Below, in pieces: positions 34,695 through 44,418 of a stretch of DNA of 64,000 nucleotides (its first letter is position 1; each line of letters starts with the position of its first letter). Location of the stretch: NCBI GenBank assembly GCA_019802505.1, contig JAFMOC010000006.1, forward strand, positions 1,475,001 through 1,539,000, read 5' to 3'. Made by a program: the position numbers and the translations under genes. Origin of the DNA: Corydoras sp. C115 (taxonomy: Eukaryota; Chordata; Actinopteri; Siluriformes; Callichthyidae). A model generated the notes under the pieces. The model searched no databases, was not told the DNA's origin, and saw only the letters and a list, made by a program, of their open reading frames with translations.

Positions 34695-35033
34695 TTCATT
34701 CATTCATTATCTCCCGCTTTATCCTCTATTAGGGTCGCAGTGGGGTTTTCTCCAGGGGAGAACGTCTCAGGCGCTGGGCAGATAGACCCAGGACAGGGCG
34801 CCAATCCATCGCTGGGCACACACTCACTCACACAGACACACTCTATGTGGGGCAATTTTGAGAATTCAATTGACTTGATCCATGTTTTTGAAATGTGGGA
34901 GGAAACCGGAGAACCCGGAGGAAACCCACGCAGACACGGGGAGAACATGGAAACTCCACCCAGATGGGGATTCGAACCGGGAATCCCTAGCACTGAGAGG
35001 AGAATGTTCTAACCACTAAGCCACCGTGCCGCC
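34695..35033 (-). mobile_element. tRNA-derived SINE, ATGA-tailed family, copy 6
   Basis: Perfect 13-bp duplications cgcttaaaaaaca at 34682-34694 and 35034-35046. Confidence 0.92.
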
Positions 35034-35215
35034 CGCTTAAAAAACAATAAATATAAATTTGTTTTCATTGGAGGTCTCAAAGTCTGCAAACAGGAAGGAT
35101 GGGGGAATGATAAATAATAATCATGAAACACTGTGAAACAAACCCATAACAGGCATAACTTAAAATAATGATTATTCTGTCCTCAATGTATGTTAGTATG
35201 CAAATTGATAGATAG

Positions 35216-35611
35216 TGTTAGGATCTTTTGATTTTGAAAAAGGCAGAAAGAACGAGCTGATGCAAAAATTGTCGCCTCAACTCATTTATTGAGTACAAAG
35301 GGATACTTCATGGACACCTTCAGTTACTCACGCTGGCCAGCGGTCTGCCATCCTCAGCATTCCGATGCTGTCTGCCTCCGGGTCTGAGTGAAAGTGCGCC
35401 TCCCACAGGGTTTACCTGGGTATATATATCCGTTATGTCTAGTTCCCGCCCCTTAACTGCTTTAAGCCAATCACAAATTACCGCCCTAGGTTTTAAATCA
35501 GCCAATCCCAACCCAGTATTTTCCTAGTGGCGGGAAACTCAGAAGTCCTTTTGTCTTTCGGCCATATCGGGACTCTCATTATGTATAATAAGAAATTTAA
35601 AATTTCTGACA
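35216..35611 (-). repeat. Retrovirus-like solo LTR (396 bp)
   Basis: The minus strand starts TGTCAGAAATTT at 35611 and ends GATCCTAACA at 35216, with 4-bp duplications atag at 35212-35215 and 35612-35615. In order it holds a TATA box (GGATATATATACCC, about 35411-35424) and an AATAAA signal (about 35290), the U3-R-U5 order. The 4-bp duplication and size suit an endogenous retrovirus; no internal genes are in the window. Confidence 0.75.
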
Positions 35612-35615
35612 ATAG

Positions 35616-36694
35616 CTAACAAAGTTCAAGAAAAAAGTCAGAAGCTGTAAATTAAAGACCCTTCACTGTTGTCTTCCTCTTTGCCAGAACAAATTTTGTA
35701 AAACTGAGACAATATAGAAAATAAGTACCAATTAGATAAGCAAATGCTGTATAGAAAAAAATATTCAGCTTCAGTCTGTACATCAATTGATGTTGAACAT
35801 ATTTAAATGCAATCTATAACTTTCCATGTAATACAATATTAAATGTAAACACAAATACAACTCACAAGCGACACCTTCCAAAGGCAACAACAGCGAGCTG
35901 GAAGCAATGACAAGCTGGAACCACGAGTTAACAGCATACATGCCATATGTAACGTCTTTATTAAAAACTCAGCTTCCACCAGATTAGGTCAAACCAACCA
36001 ATAGAAACTTGCTCTCAGTTTAACCAAACGCAAAACATGCCAGTAGGGGGAGAAAAGGTTCCCAAACAGGAGTAGTGTGTACAGAACATGACAATAATCA
36101 TGTGGTTAGCTTGATCCATTTCGGGATCAAGAAACCTCCCTGTACACCAAAGGAATATTAAACATTCTAAAATATTATACCGCACTGCATCATGAAATTC
36201 ATGTCATGCAGCAGCGTGAAGGCTAACCCACACAGCAATGCAGAGATACCTAAAGCCCGAGGATGGCCATGAGCACTGGCAGAGGGGGGAGTGGTTCAAT
36301 TGGGGGAATTGATGAAGGTGAGTGGATCAAGGAAGTGGGAGGACCTAAGCAAAACACGGAGGAGCAATGATCAAGGAGGAGCAAGACAAAAACAATTCAG
36401 TGAGGTCATAAGTGAGAAAGTATGTTAAGTGATATCCCAGTGTAGAATAGAAGCCAAGTGACATCTTAAGCGGAACAAAAAAGACCAGCACAACCATGGA
36501 AAAAGAAATTCAAATATTTGAAATACTTCAAATTTGTGAATTAAATTTTTTAATTATTGTTTTCAAATGTAGAACTCTTGCTAAGAACAGAATAATTAAT
36601 AATTTAATGCATGTGCTGTATTAAAAGGACAGAGCCTGCATTTATTTTTTATAATTGAATTGTTTATTATAGTAATTAGCCTTTATTCAAAATA
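35616..36694. other. Non-coding stretch
   Basis: No gene or clear element seen. Confidence 0.5.
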
Positions 36695-37013
36695 CATTCA
36701 TGCATTCATTCATTCATTCATTCATTATCTTCTACTTTATCCTATATTCGGGTCGCTGGGGGGTTCCCCATGCCCATCCAGGGGAGAACGTTTCGGGCGC
36801 TGGGCAGATACACCTAGGTCAGGGCGCCAATCTATCGCTTGGCACGCACTCACTCACACAGACACACTCTATATGGGGCAATTTGGAGAACTCAATTGAC
36901 TTGATCCATGTTTTTGGACTGTGGGAGGAAACGGGAGAACCAAGAGGAAACCCACGCGGAGATCATGGAAACTCCACCCAGATGGGGATTCGAACCGGAA
37001 ATCCCTAGCACTG
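36695..37013 (-). mobile_element. tRNA-derived SINE, ATGA-tailed family, copy 7 (head truncated)
   Basis: Matches the family from the tail to the B box, then stops at CTAGCACTG (37013); the A-box head is replaced by unrelated sequence. Confidence 0.85.
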
Positions 37014-37627
37014 GTCTTCCTGGACCCCTGAAATTCTGAGGACAACAGCCCCCCTTTTTTTCGAACCATTAAGGGGTCATCAGGAAGCTATTCATATGCA
37101 TAACGACCTACAGCCCATGCACCCCCTCTGCCTTACAGGTGAAACGCTAGGTAAAAACTGAATTCAGCAGAGGGAAGTGGGCGTGTAGGAGAAGTGGGTG
37201 TGTGTGGAGGAGAGAGCGGAACGGCGTGGAATGTGTAACACAGACATTCAAACATTTTACTGCAAACTGTGTTTTTACTCCTAAATGTAGACATACATAC
37301 AGACGTACATAAGTTTATTTTTAGAAGTCGTACTTTATTTTAGTATTATTTTATTTTAGTTAGTTTAGTTATTGAAAACACAATAATTCAGTTGCACCTC
37401 GATTTTATTTCGCACGCTTGTTTTTTAGAGTGTACAGTACATACAGTTTTTGCGTGTACATAATTTTTTTTAATCAAACTTACTGATACATATGTCTCTG
37501 CATCTCTTCCTTACCAATAATAAATAATACATATAGATGTACCTGATGTTACATTTAGAATTCGTGTCTGCACTTTATTTTGGTAATATTGAAAACACAA
37601 TAATAATTCAGTTGCGCTGAATTGTGA
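37014..37627. other. Non-coding stretch with a spaced direct repeat
   Basis: ATTGAAAACACAATAATTCAGTTGC near 37371-37395 recurs with one 3-nt expansion near 37591-37618, each preceded by ACTTTATTTT and AGAA.TCGT text. No coding region. Confidence 0.45.
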
Positions 37628-38445
37628 TCAGCAGCGGGATCACAGGAGCACACGTTTTAATACACGTGCGTTGCTTGAATACCAGGACTGGCAGTGCACC
37701 TGGTAACAAACAAGGGAGAAAAAAGAACACAAACCGACACCAACACAAAATATAAACACTGGGAGATAGAATAAACAAAGAGAGTGGAAAACAGATTGAG
37801 AAAAGGAGCTAAATAGAACAGGAGCAAGTAAGAGGAAGTGAAGTGCTGGATGGGGTGGCAACCAGGGAGGACCTAGGAAGGATGATGGGAAAGGTAACAC
37901 ACCGAAGGGGAACTAGAATCGGGAGACGGTGAAGTGATTAATGATAGATGGATTAAATGTGTTATATTCACCGACAGGGGAAGTGGTTAGTAAATAAAAG
38001 TGAGAATGAGTTAGGGATTCTATACACAGAAAGACAGACACTGACTTTCCTTTCAAATACCACTCACACACAGAAACCTAAACTAAGGAAAGGAAGGGAC
38101 AGGGATGAAGGAAAGGGAGAGAGGGAGGACGAGAGGTCGGAAGAAGCGGGGAACAGAGAGAGAGAGAGAGACATGCTACCACTAAACACACTCGAAATCG
38201 CACTCACCCAACGGAGACCAAAAAAAACACGGAAGAACACTGAGAAAGAATGCAGGAGATATCACTAGGATAATGCTCGGTAATGACGTAAACGAACAAT
38301 ACTTCGCGCCCGTCCAGTGAAATGGAAAGCCTTATAAAGGAAAGAAAGAACCTGGAAACAATGAGCCTCACCTGGTGCACGGAGAATGCGCGCTTATTAG
38401 TAGGTGGGGCTAGGGGAACGCGCCGCAGCGCTGCGGTCTCTGACA
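37628..38445 (-). repeat. Element C 3' LTR
   Basis: Begins TGTCAGAGACCGC on the minus strand at 38445; highly similar to 40203-40937 and to the first part of the solo LTR at 28815. The last about 100 bp, including AATAAA, are missing. Confidence 0.87.
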
Positions 38446-38463
38446 TAGCCCCCCCCCGAAGAG
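38446..38463 (-). other. Element C polypurine tract
   Basis: The minus strand reads TTCGGGGGGGGCTA just before TGTCAGAG. Confidence 0.75.
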
Positions 38464-38749
38464 GTCGTCATGGGGGAGCTAACGGGGATAACAGTAGACG
38501 GCCTCGTAGAACTAGCTAGGGGAGAACAGGAACGGGAGCTACGGGTCACTCTACTGGGACGTGAGGTTTCTTCGGGAGGAGACGTGGGCGGGGGAGGAGG
38601 TACATCAGGGGCCGGATGGGACAGTGGGAGAGGTACCTCTGGGGGGGGCTGAGAGCGGGGACGACCCTAGGTCTACCGGACAGGGAACGGGAAGGTCTAC
38701 CTCTTTGGGAAGAGGAACGGGATGGTCTACCTCGGGGTCGGGGAGCAGG

Positions 38750-40202
38750 GCATTGGGGGTGAGTCAGATGGAATTGGTCGAGGAGAGTCCAGTATGTCAG
38801 TCCGTTTCGTCCAAAATCTTTCCTCAGGTCCGTAACCCTCCCAATCTACAAGATACTCGAGTCCAGAGTCAGTCCTGCATGAGTCCAGTATCCTGTCAAT
38901 GATGTATAGGGGACGGTCATGGGGAAGTTCTTGGGTAAGTTGCTGGTGGGGTTGAGGGACAAGGGGGCCGGGAGTGAAGGGTTTGAGGAGTGAGACGTGA
39001 AATGACGGGGAGATTCTGAGTCGTGGAGGGAGCTGTAGGGTAAAAGTCACATCATTAATTTTCTTGATGATGGGGTAGGGACCAATAAATCTGGCATTGA
39101 GTTTTTTGCTGCCTGGGATGCGCAAGTCTTTAGTGGACAGCCAGACTTGGTCCCCGATCTGATAGTCGGGACCCTCACTCCTTCTGCGGTCGGCGAAACG
39201 TTTGGAGCGGACGTTGCTCTCTGTAATACGCTGATGGACAGTTTCCCATATGTCCTCGCTCTTCCGGAACTATTCATCTACCGCTGGGGCGTTGGAAGGA
39301 GTGGGATCCCAGGGGGCAAAGGGAGGTTGGAAGCCAAGGACACACTGGAGCGGAGTGAGGGCTGTGCTGGAACTACATAAGGAGTTCTGGGCTATTTCGG
39401 CCCATGGGAGGAACGCGGCCCAGTCGTGTTGGTTCTCCTGGCAGTAAGTCCACAGGAACTTGCTGAGCTCTTGGTTAGCCCGTTCGCACTGCCCGTTACT
39501 CTCCGGGTGGTAACCAGAGGTGAGGCTGATCGAGGCCCCCAGCTTTTTTATGAACGCCTCCCAGACGGTCAAGGTGAACTGGGGACCTCTATCGGAGACG
39601 ATGTCCTCTGGGAGGCCGAAGTGTCGAAAGACCTCGTGAAATAAAACCTCCGCCGTCTGGAACGCTGAGGGCAGTGTGGGCAGGGCGACGAATTTCACCT
39701 CCTTTGAGAAACGATCCACCACCGACAGGATGGTGGTGTTGCCTTCGGATATGGGGAGGTCAGTGATGAAATCTACCGCTATGTGGCTCCAGGGGCGGTG
39801 TGGAACAGGTAAGGGCTTGAGTTTCCCAGCAGGCAGTTGACGGGGGGACTTGGAGGCCGCACAGGTGGCGCACGAGGCGATGTACCTGTTAATGTCAGCC
39901 CGCATGGTGTGCCACCAGTGTTTCTGTCTTATTTTGTCCATCGTGCGTTCCGCCCCTGGATTACCCGAGCTGGTGTTAGTGTGGGCCCAAGAGATGAGCT
40001 GCTGCCAGAACTGGAGGGGAATGTAGGTCTTGTTGGGGGGGAATCTTGTTGGGGGTGGAGGTTCCCTCTGGTTCTTCTCTTGGATCACGCTGTCCAGCTC
40101 CCAGGAAATGGTTTGTGTGAATACACTGTGCGGTAGAATAGATTTGACCGGGGTTTCTGCCTTATCCTCGAATTTACGGGAGTGGATGTCCGCCTTAGTG
40201 TT
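38750..40202 (-). pseudogene. pol: Element C integrase and chromodomain (Pol remnant)
   Basis: Starts at the RNase H/integrase linker (KADIHSRKFE). Integrase has the zinc region (HTNTSSGNPGAE...CATCAASK), D (VAVDFITDLPIS), D (IVSDRGPQFTLTVW) and E (HPESNGQCERANQ), so the triad is complete. A frame change near 39270 and another near 39100 precede the GPY/F-like part (KKLNARFIGPYPIIKK) and the chromodomain (YIIDRILDSCRTDSGLEYLV). No Gag or RT remains. Confidence 0.87.
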
Positions 40203-40937
40203 CTCAAGGGAGAAAAAAGAACACAAACCGACACTAACACAAAATATAAACACTGGGAGATAGAATAAACAAAGAGAGTAGAAAACAGATTGAGAAAAGT
40301 AGCTAAATAGAACAGGAGCAAGTAAGAGGAAGTGAAGTGCTGGACGGGGTGGCAACCAGGGAGGACCTAGGAAGGATGATGGGAAAGGTAACACACCGAA
40401 GGAGAACTAGAATCGGGAGACAGTGAAGTGATTAGTGATAGATGGATTAAATGTGTTATATTCACCGACAGGGGAAGTGGTTAGTAAATAAAAGTGAGAA
40501 TGAGTTAGGGATTCTATACACAGAAAGACAGACACGGACTTTCCTTTCAAATACCACTCACACACAGAAACCTAAACTAAGGAAAGGAAGGAAGGGACGG
40601 GGATGAGGGAAAGGGAGAGAGGGAGGACGAGAGGTCGGAAGAAGCGGGGAACAGAGAGAGAGAGAGACACGCTACCACTAAACACACTCGAAATCGCACT
40701 CACCCAACGGAGACCAAAACACGGAAGAACACTGAGAAAGAATGCAGGAGATATCACTAGGATAATGCTCGGTAATGACGTAAACGACCAATACTTCGCG
40801 CCTGTCCAGCGAAATGGAAAGCCTTATAAAGGAAAGAAAGAACCCGGAAACAATGAACCTCACCTGTGCACGGAGAACGTGCACTGATTAGTAGGCGGGG
40901 CTAGGGGAACGCGTCGCAGCGCTGCGGTCTCTGACAG
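40203..40937 (-). repeat. Element C 5' LTR, 3' part deleted
   Basis: Matches 37710-38445 with a few indels and stops at AGAAAAAAGAACAC (about 40203), where Pol sequence begins. Confidence 0.87.
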
Positions 40938-41270
40938 GTGCTCAGCGTGCACTATAAGACTTACCGCGGCGTATATGCCTTTTTTAATAGTTATAGGTAT
41001 ATGCGCGCATTCTGTCACCATATACTACTGTGGAAACATTTTAAAAACACTAAAATCATTTCTCAAAACTGAGTGTTACATTATCGCATAATTCATTCTA
41101 AAAGTAAATGCTTTTACTCTGTCTGAAGAATACAGCGTGCGTTTGTAAGTTACAAAAACTTTAGATAAAGGGGGTTGGGAATTTCTCTAGCGGACTCTGG
41201 CGCACTGCAGGGGAGCAGGGGATTTGCACGCACACACGCACGACGAAAATTTTCGTTGTTCCAGCGAAAC
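40938..41270 (-). repeat. Unclassified repeat, inverted partner of 23690-24119
   Basis: Reverse-complement match to 23690-24119 with indels. It abuts the outer end of element C. Confidence 0.6.
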
Positions 41271-41325
41271 CAGTGCTAGCGCTGAGAGGCGAACGTACTA
41301 ACCACTAAGCCTCCGTGCCGCCCTA
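41271..41325 (-). mobile_element. tRNA-derived SINE head fragment
   Basis: Only the head GGGCGGCACGGAGGCTTAGT (minus) to CGCTAGC is present, about 55 bp. Confidence 0.75.
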
Positions 41326-41572
41326 CACTCATGCAATCTAAATAATATATAAATAATATACCATATAGAACACACTATAACATTTAATATATTTACTTCA
41401 AATAACTTTTTGCAACTAAGTTCTGATAAAACTGAGGTACTTATAGTTGGATCCAAGGCAAAAATAAATATTCTAAAACTGTGTTAAACTTTGTTGACTT
41501 TTTAATAAGACACAGTTCATTTGTAAATAACCATAAAAATTGTATAAAATTTGATTACCCTTTCTTTTCACG

Positions 41573-41578
41573 CTCTCT
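41573..41578 (+). repeat. Short (CT)3 at the 5' edge of LINE-1
   Basis: CTCTCT immediately precedes GCACATGCACGGCATTGAGCG, which is the 5' end shared with LINE-3 (56087). Confidence 0.6.
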
Positions 41579-41687
41579 GCACATGCACGGCATTGAGCGG
41601 TAGAGCAGAGCGTGGCGTGAGAACACTCAGTGTTTGAGCAAAATTTTCTCAGTCTTGTGTGCAAAATGAGTTTTTTGCTGTGAGTGT

Positions 41688-42236
41688 GTGTGTGTTAAAG
41701 TGTGGAGCGTCTGCTCCCAGCGTTTGGCTGAAGTATGGCGGCTCCATAAAGCGACGCAGTCTACGAGATGCTCACCTGCCGGCATGTTTGTGATCAGTCA
41801 GAGAATGAAGAACATGATTTCTTACAGGAGAGTGTTATACATGGTGTTAAAGGACAGGGAGGAGCTTAAACTCTCTATAAAGTTTAAAGTTGATGGTTTT
41901 GATTATACATCGTATGTGTATGTGAGCTCAAACACCGATATGAAATGTTTCAGATGGACATCTCATTCGATATATTGCTGAACCTAACCCCGAAGGGCCA
42001 GAAAACCCCGAACAGGAAATGCCCGGAAGCGAAACCAAACAGGCCAAAAGGGAGGTTAACACGCAGAAAGATGATGAGAAAAGGACTCAAACAGTGATGG
42101 CTCTGAGTCTGGATGGTCTGTGTGTTCTCAGAATGAAAAGCTCCCAGTGCAGTACACTGCAGTGGAAATTAAGAAGTTCCTCAGCATCACTAAAGGTCAG
42201 AAAGGTGTACAGGTAGAGGAATCTTTTAGGAATACT
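41688..42236 (+). pseudogene. LINE-1 ORF1 remnant
   Basis: Contains SQRMKNMISYRRVLYMVLKD, REELKLSIKFKVDGFDY and a damaged zinc knuckle (SSNTDMKCFRWTSHSIYC), parallel to LINE-3 ORF1. Stops interrupt it. Confidence 0.75.
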
Positions 42237-42417
42237 CACCAGTTTGTTCATGATGTGAAACATTTCTGAAGAGAGGGGGCTTTTACTGTACATGAAGTTT
42301 TTAGACTCATGAAAATACTGACCAAACTGCACAAAGTCCACCCAGATGACTCTTATTAAACCTTCCATATTTTAAAATATCTTTTACAGTCCTTGTTTTT
42401 TATCTTTTTTTTTAGAC

Positions 42418-42879
42418 ATGAGTGACATAAAGATAATAACATTAAATTTAAACAGAGTGAGAGACTGTAAAAAGAGAGTCATATTTTATGAACTTTTAAA
42501 ACAGAAACGTGCAGATGTGTTTTTTGTTCAGAATCTTAATGATGCTGTTGATTGGGCATAAGAGTGGAAGCGGCTTTAAGTTTTAAATCACCTCTCTACC
42601 ACAAGTGGTGGAGTGAGTGTTCTTTTTACTAATAATTTTATCCCCTGCTCTTACAGTGTTTTATTTAGTGTATTATTTATTTTTGGATGGTTTTTAAGAC
42701 CCAGAAAACATCTTTTAAATCATTACAGCAGTAGTCTCAACTCCAACTCCAGACTCTAGCAAAGACAATAGGAGATCAAGAGCACATCAACGCTCTTAAA
42801 AGTAAAAAGATCTCCTTTAACGACCTGCTGGGGAGGTGCTGGTCCACTTGCGTTTCCAGAATTTAACTGAAATGGATGC
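42418..42879 (+). pseudogene. LINE-1 ORF2, endonuclease part
   Basis: Begins MSDIKIITLNLN, then FYELLKQKRADVFFVQN and HLSTTSGGVSVLFTNN; large pieces of the AP endonuclease are missing. It stops at the gypsy D insertion. Confidence 0.75.
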
Positions 42880-43391
42880 TGTTATGTGTGGTCACGTGGT
42901 GTGGGAGTGTTGAGGGTCACGCCTCGTAATTGTGTTCACCTGGGTGTAATCACGTTCTCTATTTTAGGCACGCCATCCCGTCTCTCGTCGCCAATAGGTC
43001 TTGTGTTCCTTGTGTCATGCCACGTCCTCTTTGGCTCTTGTTCACGTCACGTCTCGTCTTGCTACGACTACCTTGTATGTTTTGTGTTTGCCTCGTACTT
43101 GCCCTGTTCTGTGTTTGTGTGTGCAGCTCGTGTACCACTGCGATACCTGCCAAGTCTCACTTCAATCGGTTGGAGCCCGCGGTTTGGAACACGGCCGCTG
43201 ACGTCAACACCGCGCTGCCGCTACGTCACGCCGCCTGCTCAGCGTTCCGTGTTTTCCACCAGCGTGAACTCTAACACACGCCGCTCCACGATTGTTGTGA
43301 GAAATAATAAACTGTGTTGTCTATACCTCCGCTACAGACTGATTCGTTCCGAGTAGTGGATCCAACGCGCTCCGGTCTATCGATCATCACA
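42880..43391 (+). repeat. Element D 5' LTR (512 bp)
   Basis: TATA-like TATTTTAG at 42960-42967; 30 nt on, the predicted transcript start holds GCCAATAGGT (42990-42999). AATAAT/AATAAA-type signal at about 43305. Confidence 0.88.
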
Positions 43392-43393
43392 TC

Positions 43394-43403
43394 ACCTATT
43401 GGC
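43394..43403 (+). promoter_or_regulatory. Element D putative self-priming site
   Basis: ACCTATTGGC, two bases after the LTR, is the perfect 10-base complement of GCCAATAGGT at the predicted transcript start. No TGG-type tRNA site is present. Confidence 0.75.
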
Positions 43404-43407
43404 CATA

Positions 43408-44418
43408 ATGGATTCCTCGGGACAATTCACCTCAGAGGCGGAGTCGGCGCCATTTCCAGCTGCCGGACAACAACCAGTCTCGGATCCACGCCTCAACATT
43501 CTCTTCAGCCGACAGGAGGGATTGGCCGACTTAGTGAGCAACCTAGCGCTCCAGGTCAGATCTATGGTCGCGACAATACCAGCTTCGCACCTCCCCGCTC
43601 CTGGTCATGCCAGCGCGTCCGCTAGTGCATGCTCCGCTAATCAGGTACCTAACTCGTCTACTTCGCCGTCCCTGCGCCCCGACGGAGCCGCGGTACACCC
43701 AGACCCGTACGACGGGGACCTACAGAAATGCAGGGGTTTCCCTTTTCAATGTGTACTGTATTTCGGTATACTGCCATCCTGTTTCCCCTCAGACGCGCAT
43801 AAAATCTCATTTATAATCGGACTATTGCATGGACGTTGAAATGGGCGGAAGCCACGCAGGGGGGCGTCACCACTTTCGACCACTTATGCTTCGTTCATAG
43901 AACGTTTCCGCGGGGTATTTCGACCGTCCGGATTACTCCGATGACAGTGACAGCCGCTTGCTTTCGGTTCGTCAGGGTACGCGTTCGGTAGCGGAATTCG
44001 TGGTGGAGTTTCAAACCCTGGCGGCGGAATCAGGGTGGTGCGAGCGTTCGCTGCGCAGCGTGTTTAGGCATGCACTCAATGGTCGCGTCCGCGACGCACT
44101 AGCCATCCGTGACCGACCTCAAACTCTCCAGGAACTTATCGACCTCGCCATCCGTCTCGATGGTCGCATTAACGAGCGACGCCGGGAACGGTTACTCCGC
44201 GACACCGCACGCACCCCTACCTCGCCTGGGGTCCCCACGGTCCCCCCGAGAACCACTCCTCCCCCCGAAACTACCAACGAGCTTGAATCGATGCAGCTAG
44301 GACGGACCTCCCTGTCCCTTGACGAACGTGCCATCCGTAGGGAACAGGGCCGCTTTTTCTACTGCGGCGATATTAACCACCAGGTCATGGCTTGCCCGGT
44401 TCGGCCAAAAGGGTTGAC
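43408..44418 (+). pseudogene. gag: Element D Gag
   Basis: ATG at 43408, 17 nt after the LTR. The core CRGFPFQCVLYFGILPSCFP is followed by a frame break near 43839, then EFVVEFQTLAAESGWCERSL. The zinc knuckle reads FFYCGDINHQVMACP: the first Cys of CX2CX4HX4C is Phe. The end overlaps the next frame near 44392. Confidence 0.85.

Larger units (their letters stand above)
37628..40937 (-). mobile_element. Chromodomain Ty3/gypsy element C, internally deleted
   Basis: Minus-strand order: 5' LTR (40203-40937, 3' portion lost), end of RNase H region, integrase, chromodomain, PPT, 3' LTR (37628-38445, its end cut). The middle of the LTR joins directly to Pol near 40203, removing the rest of the LTR, gag, protease and RT. 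Confidence 0.88.

Noticed and set aside
35947..36093. TGTAACG...CATGACA, LTR-like ends
   Set aside because: No matching flanking duplication and only 147 bp.
42886..43625. ORFs of 156, 114 and 103 residues
   Set aside because: Shadows of the element D LTR and gag.
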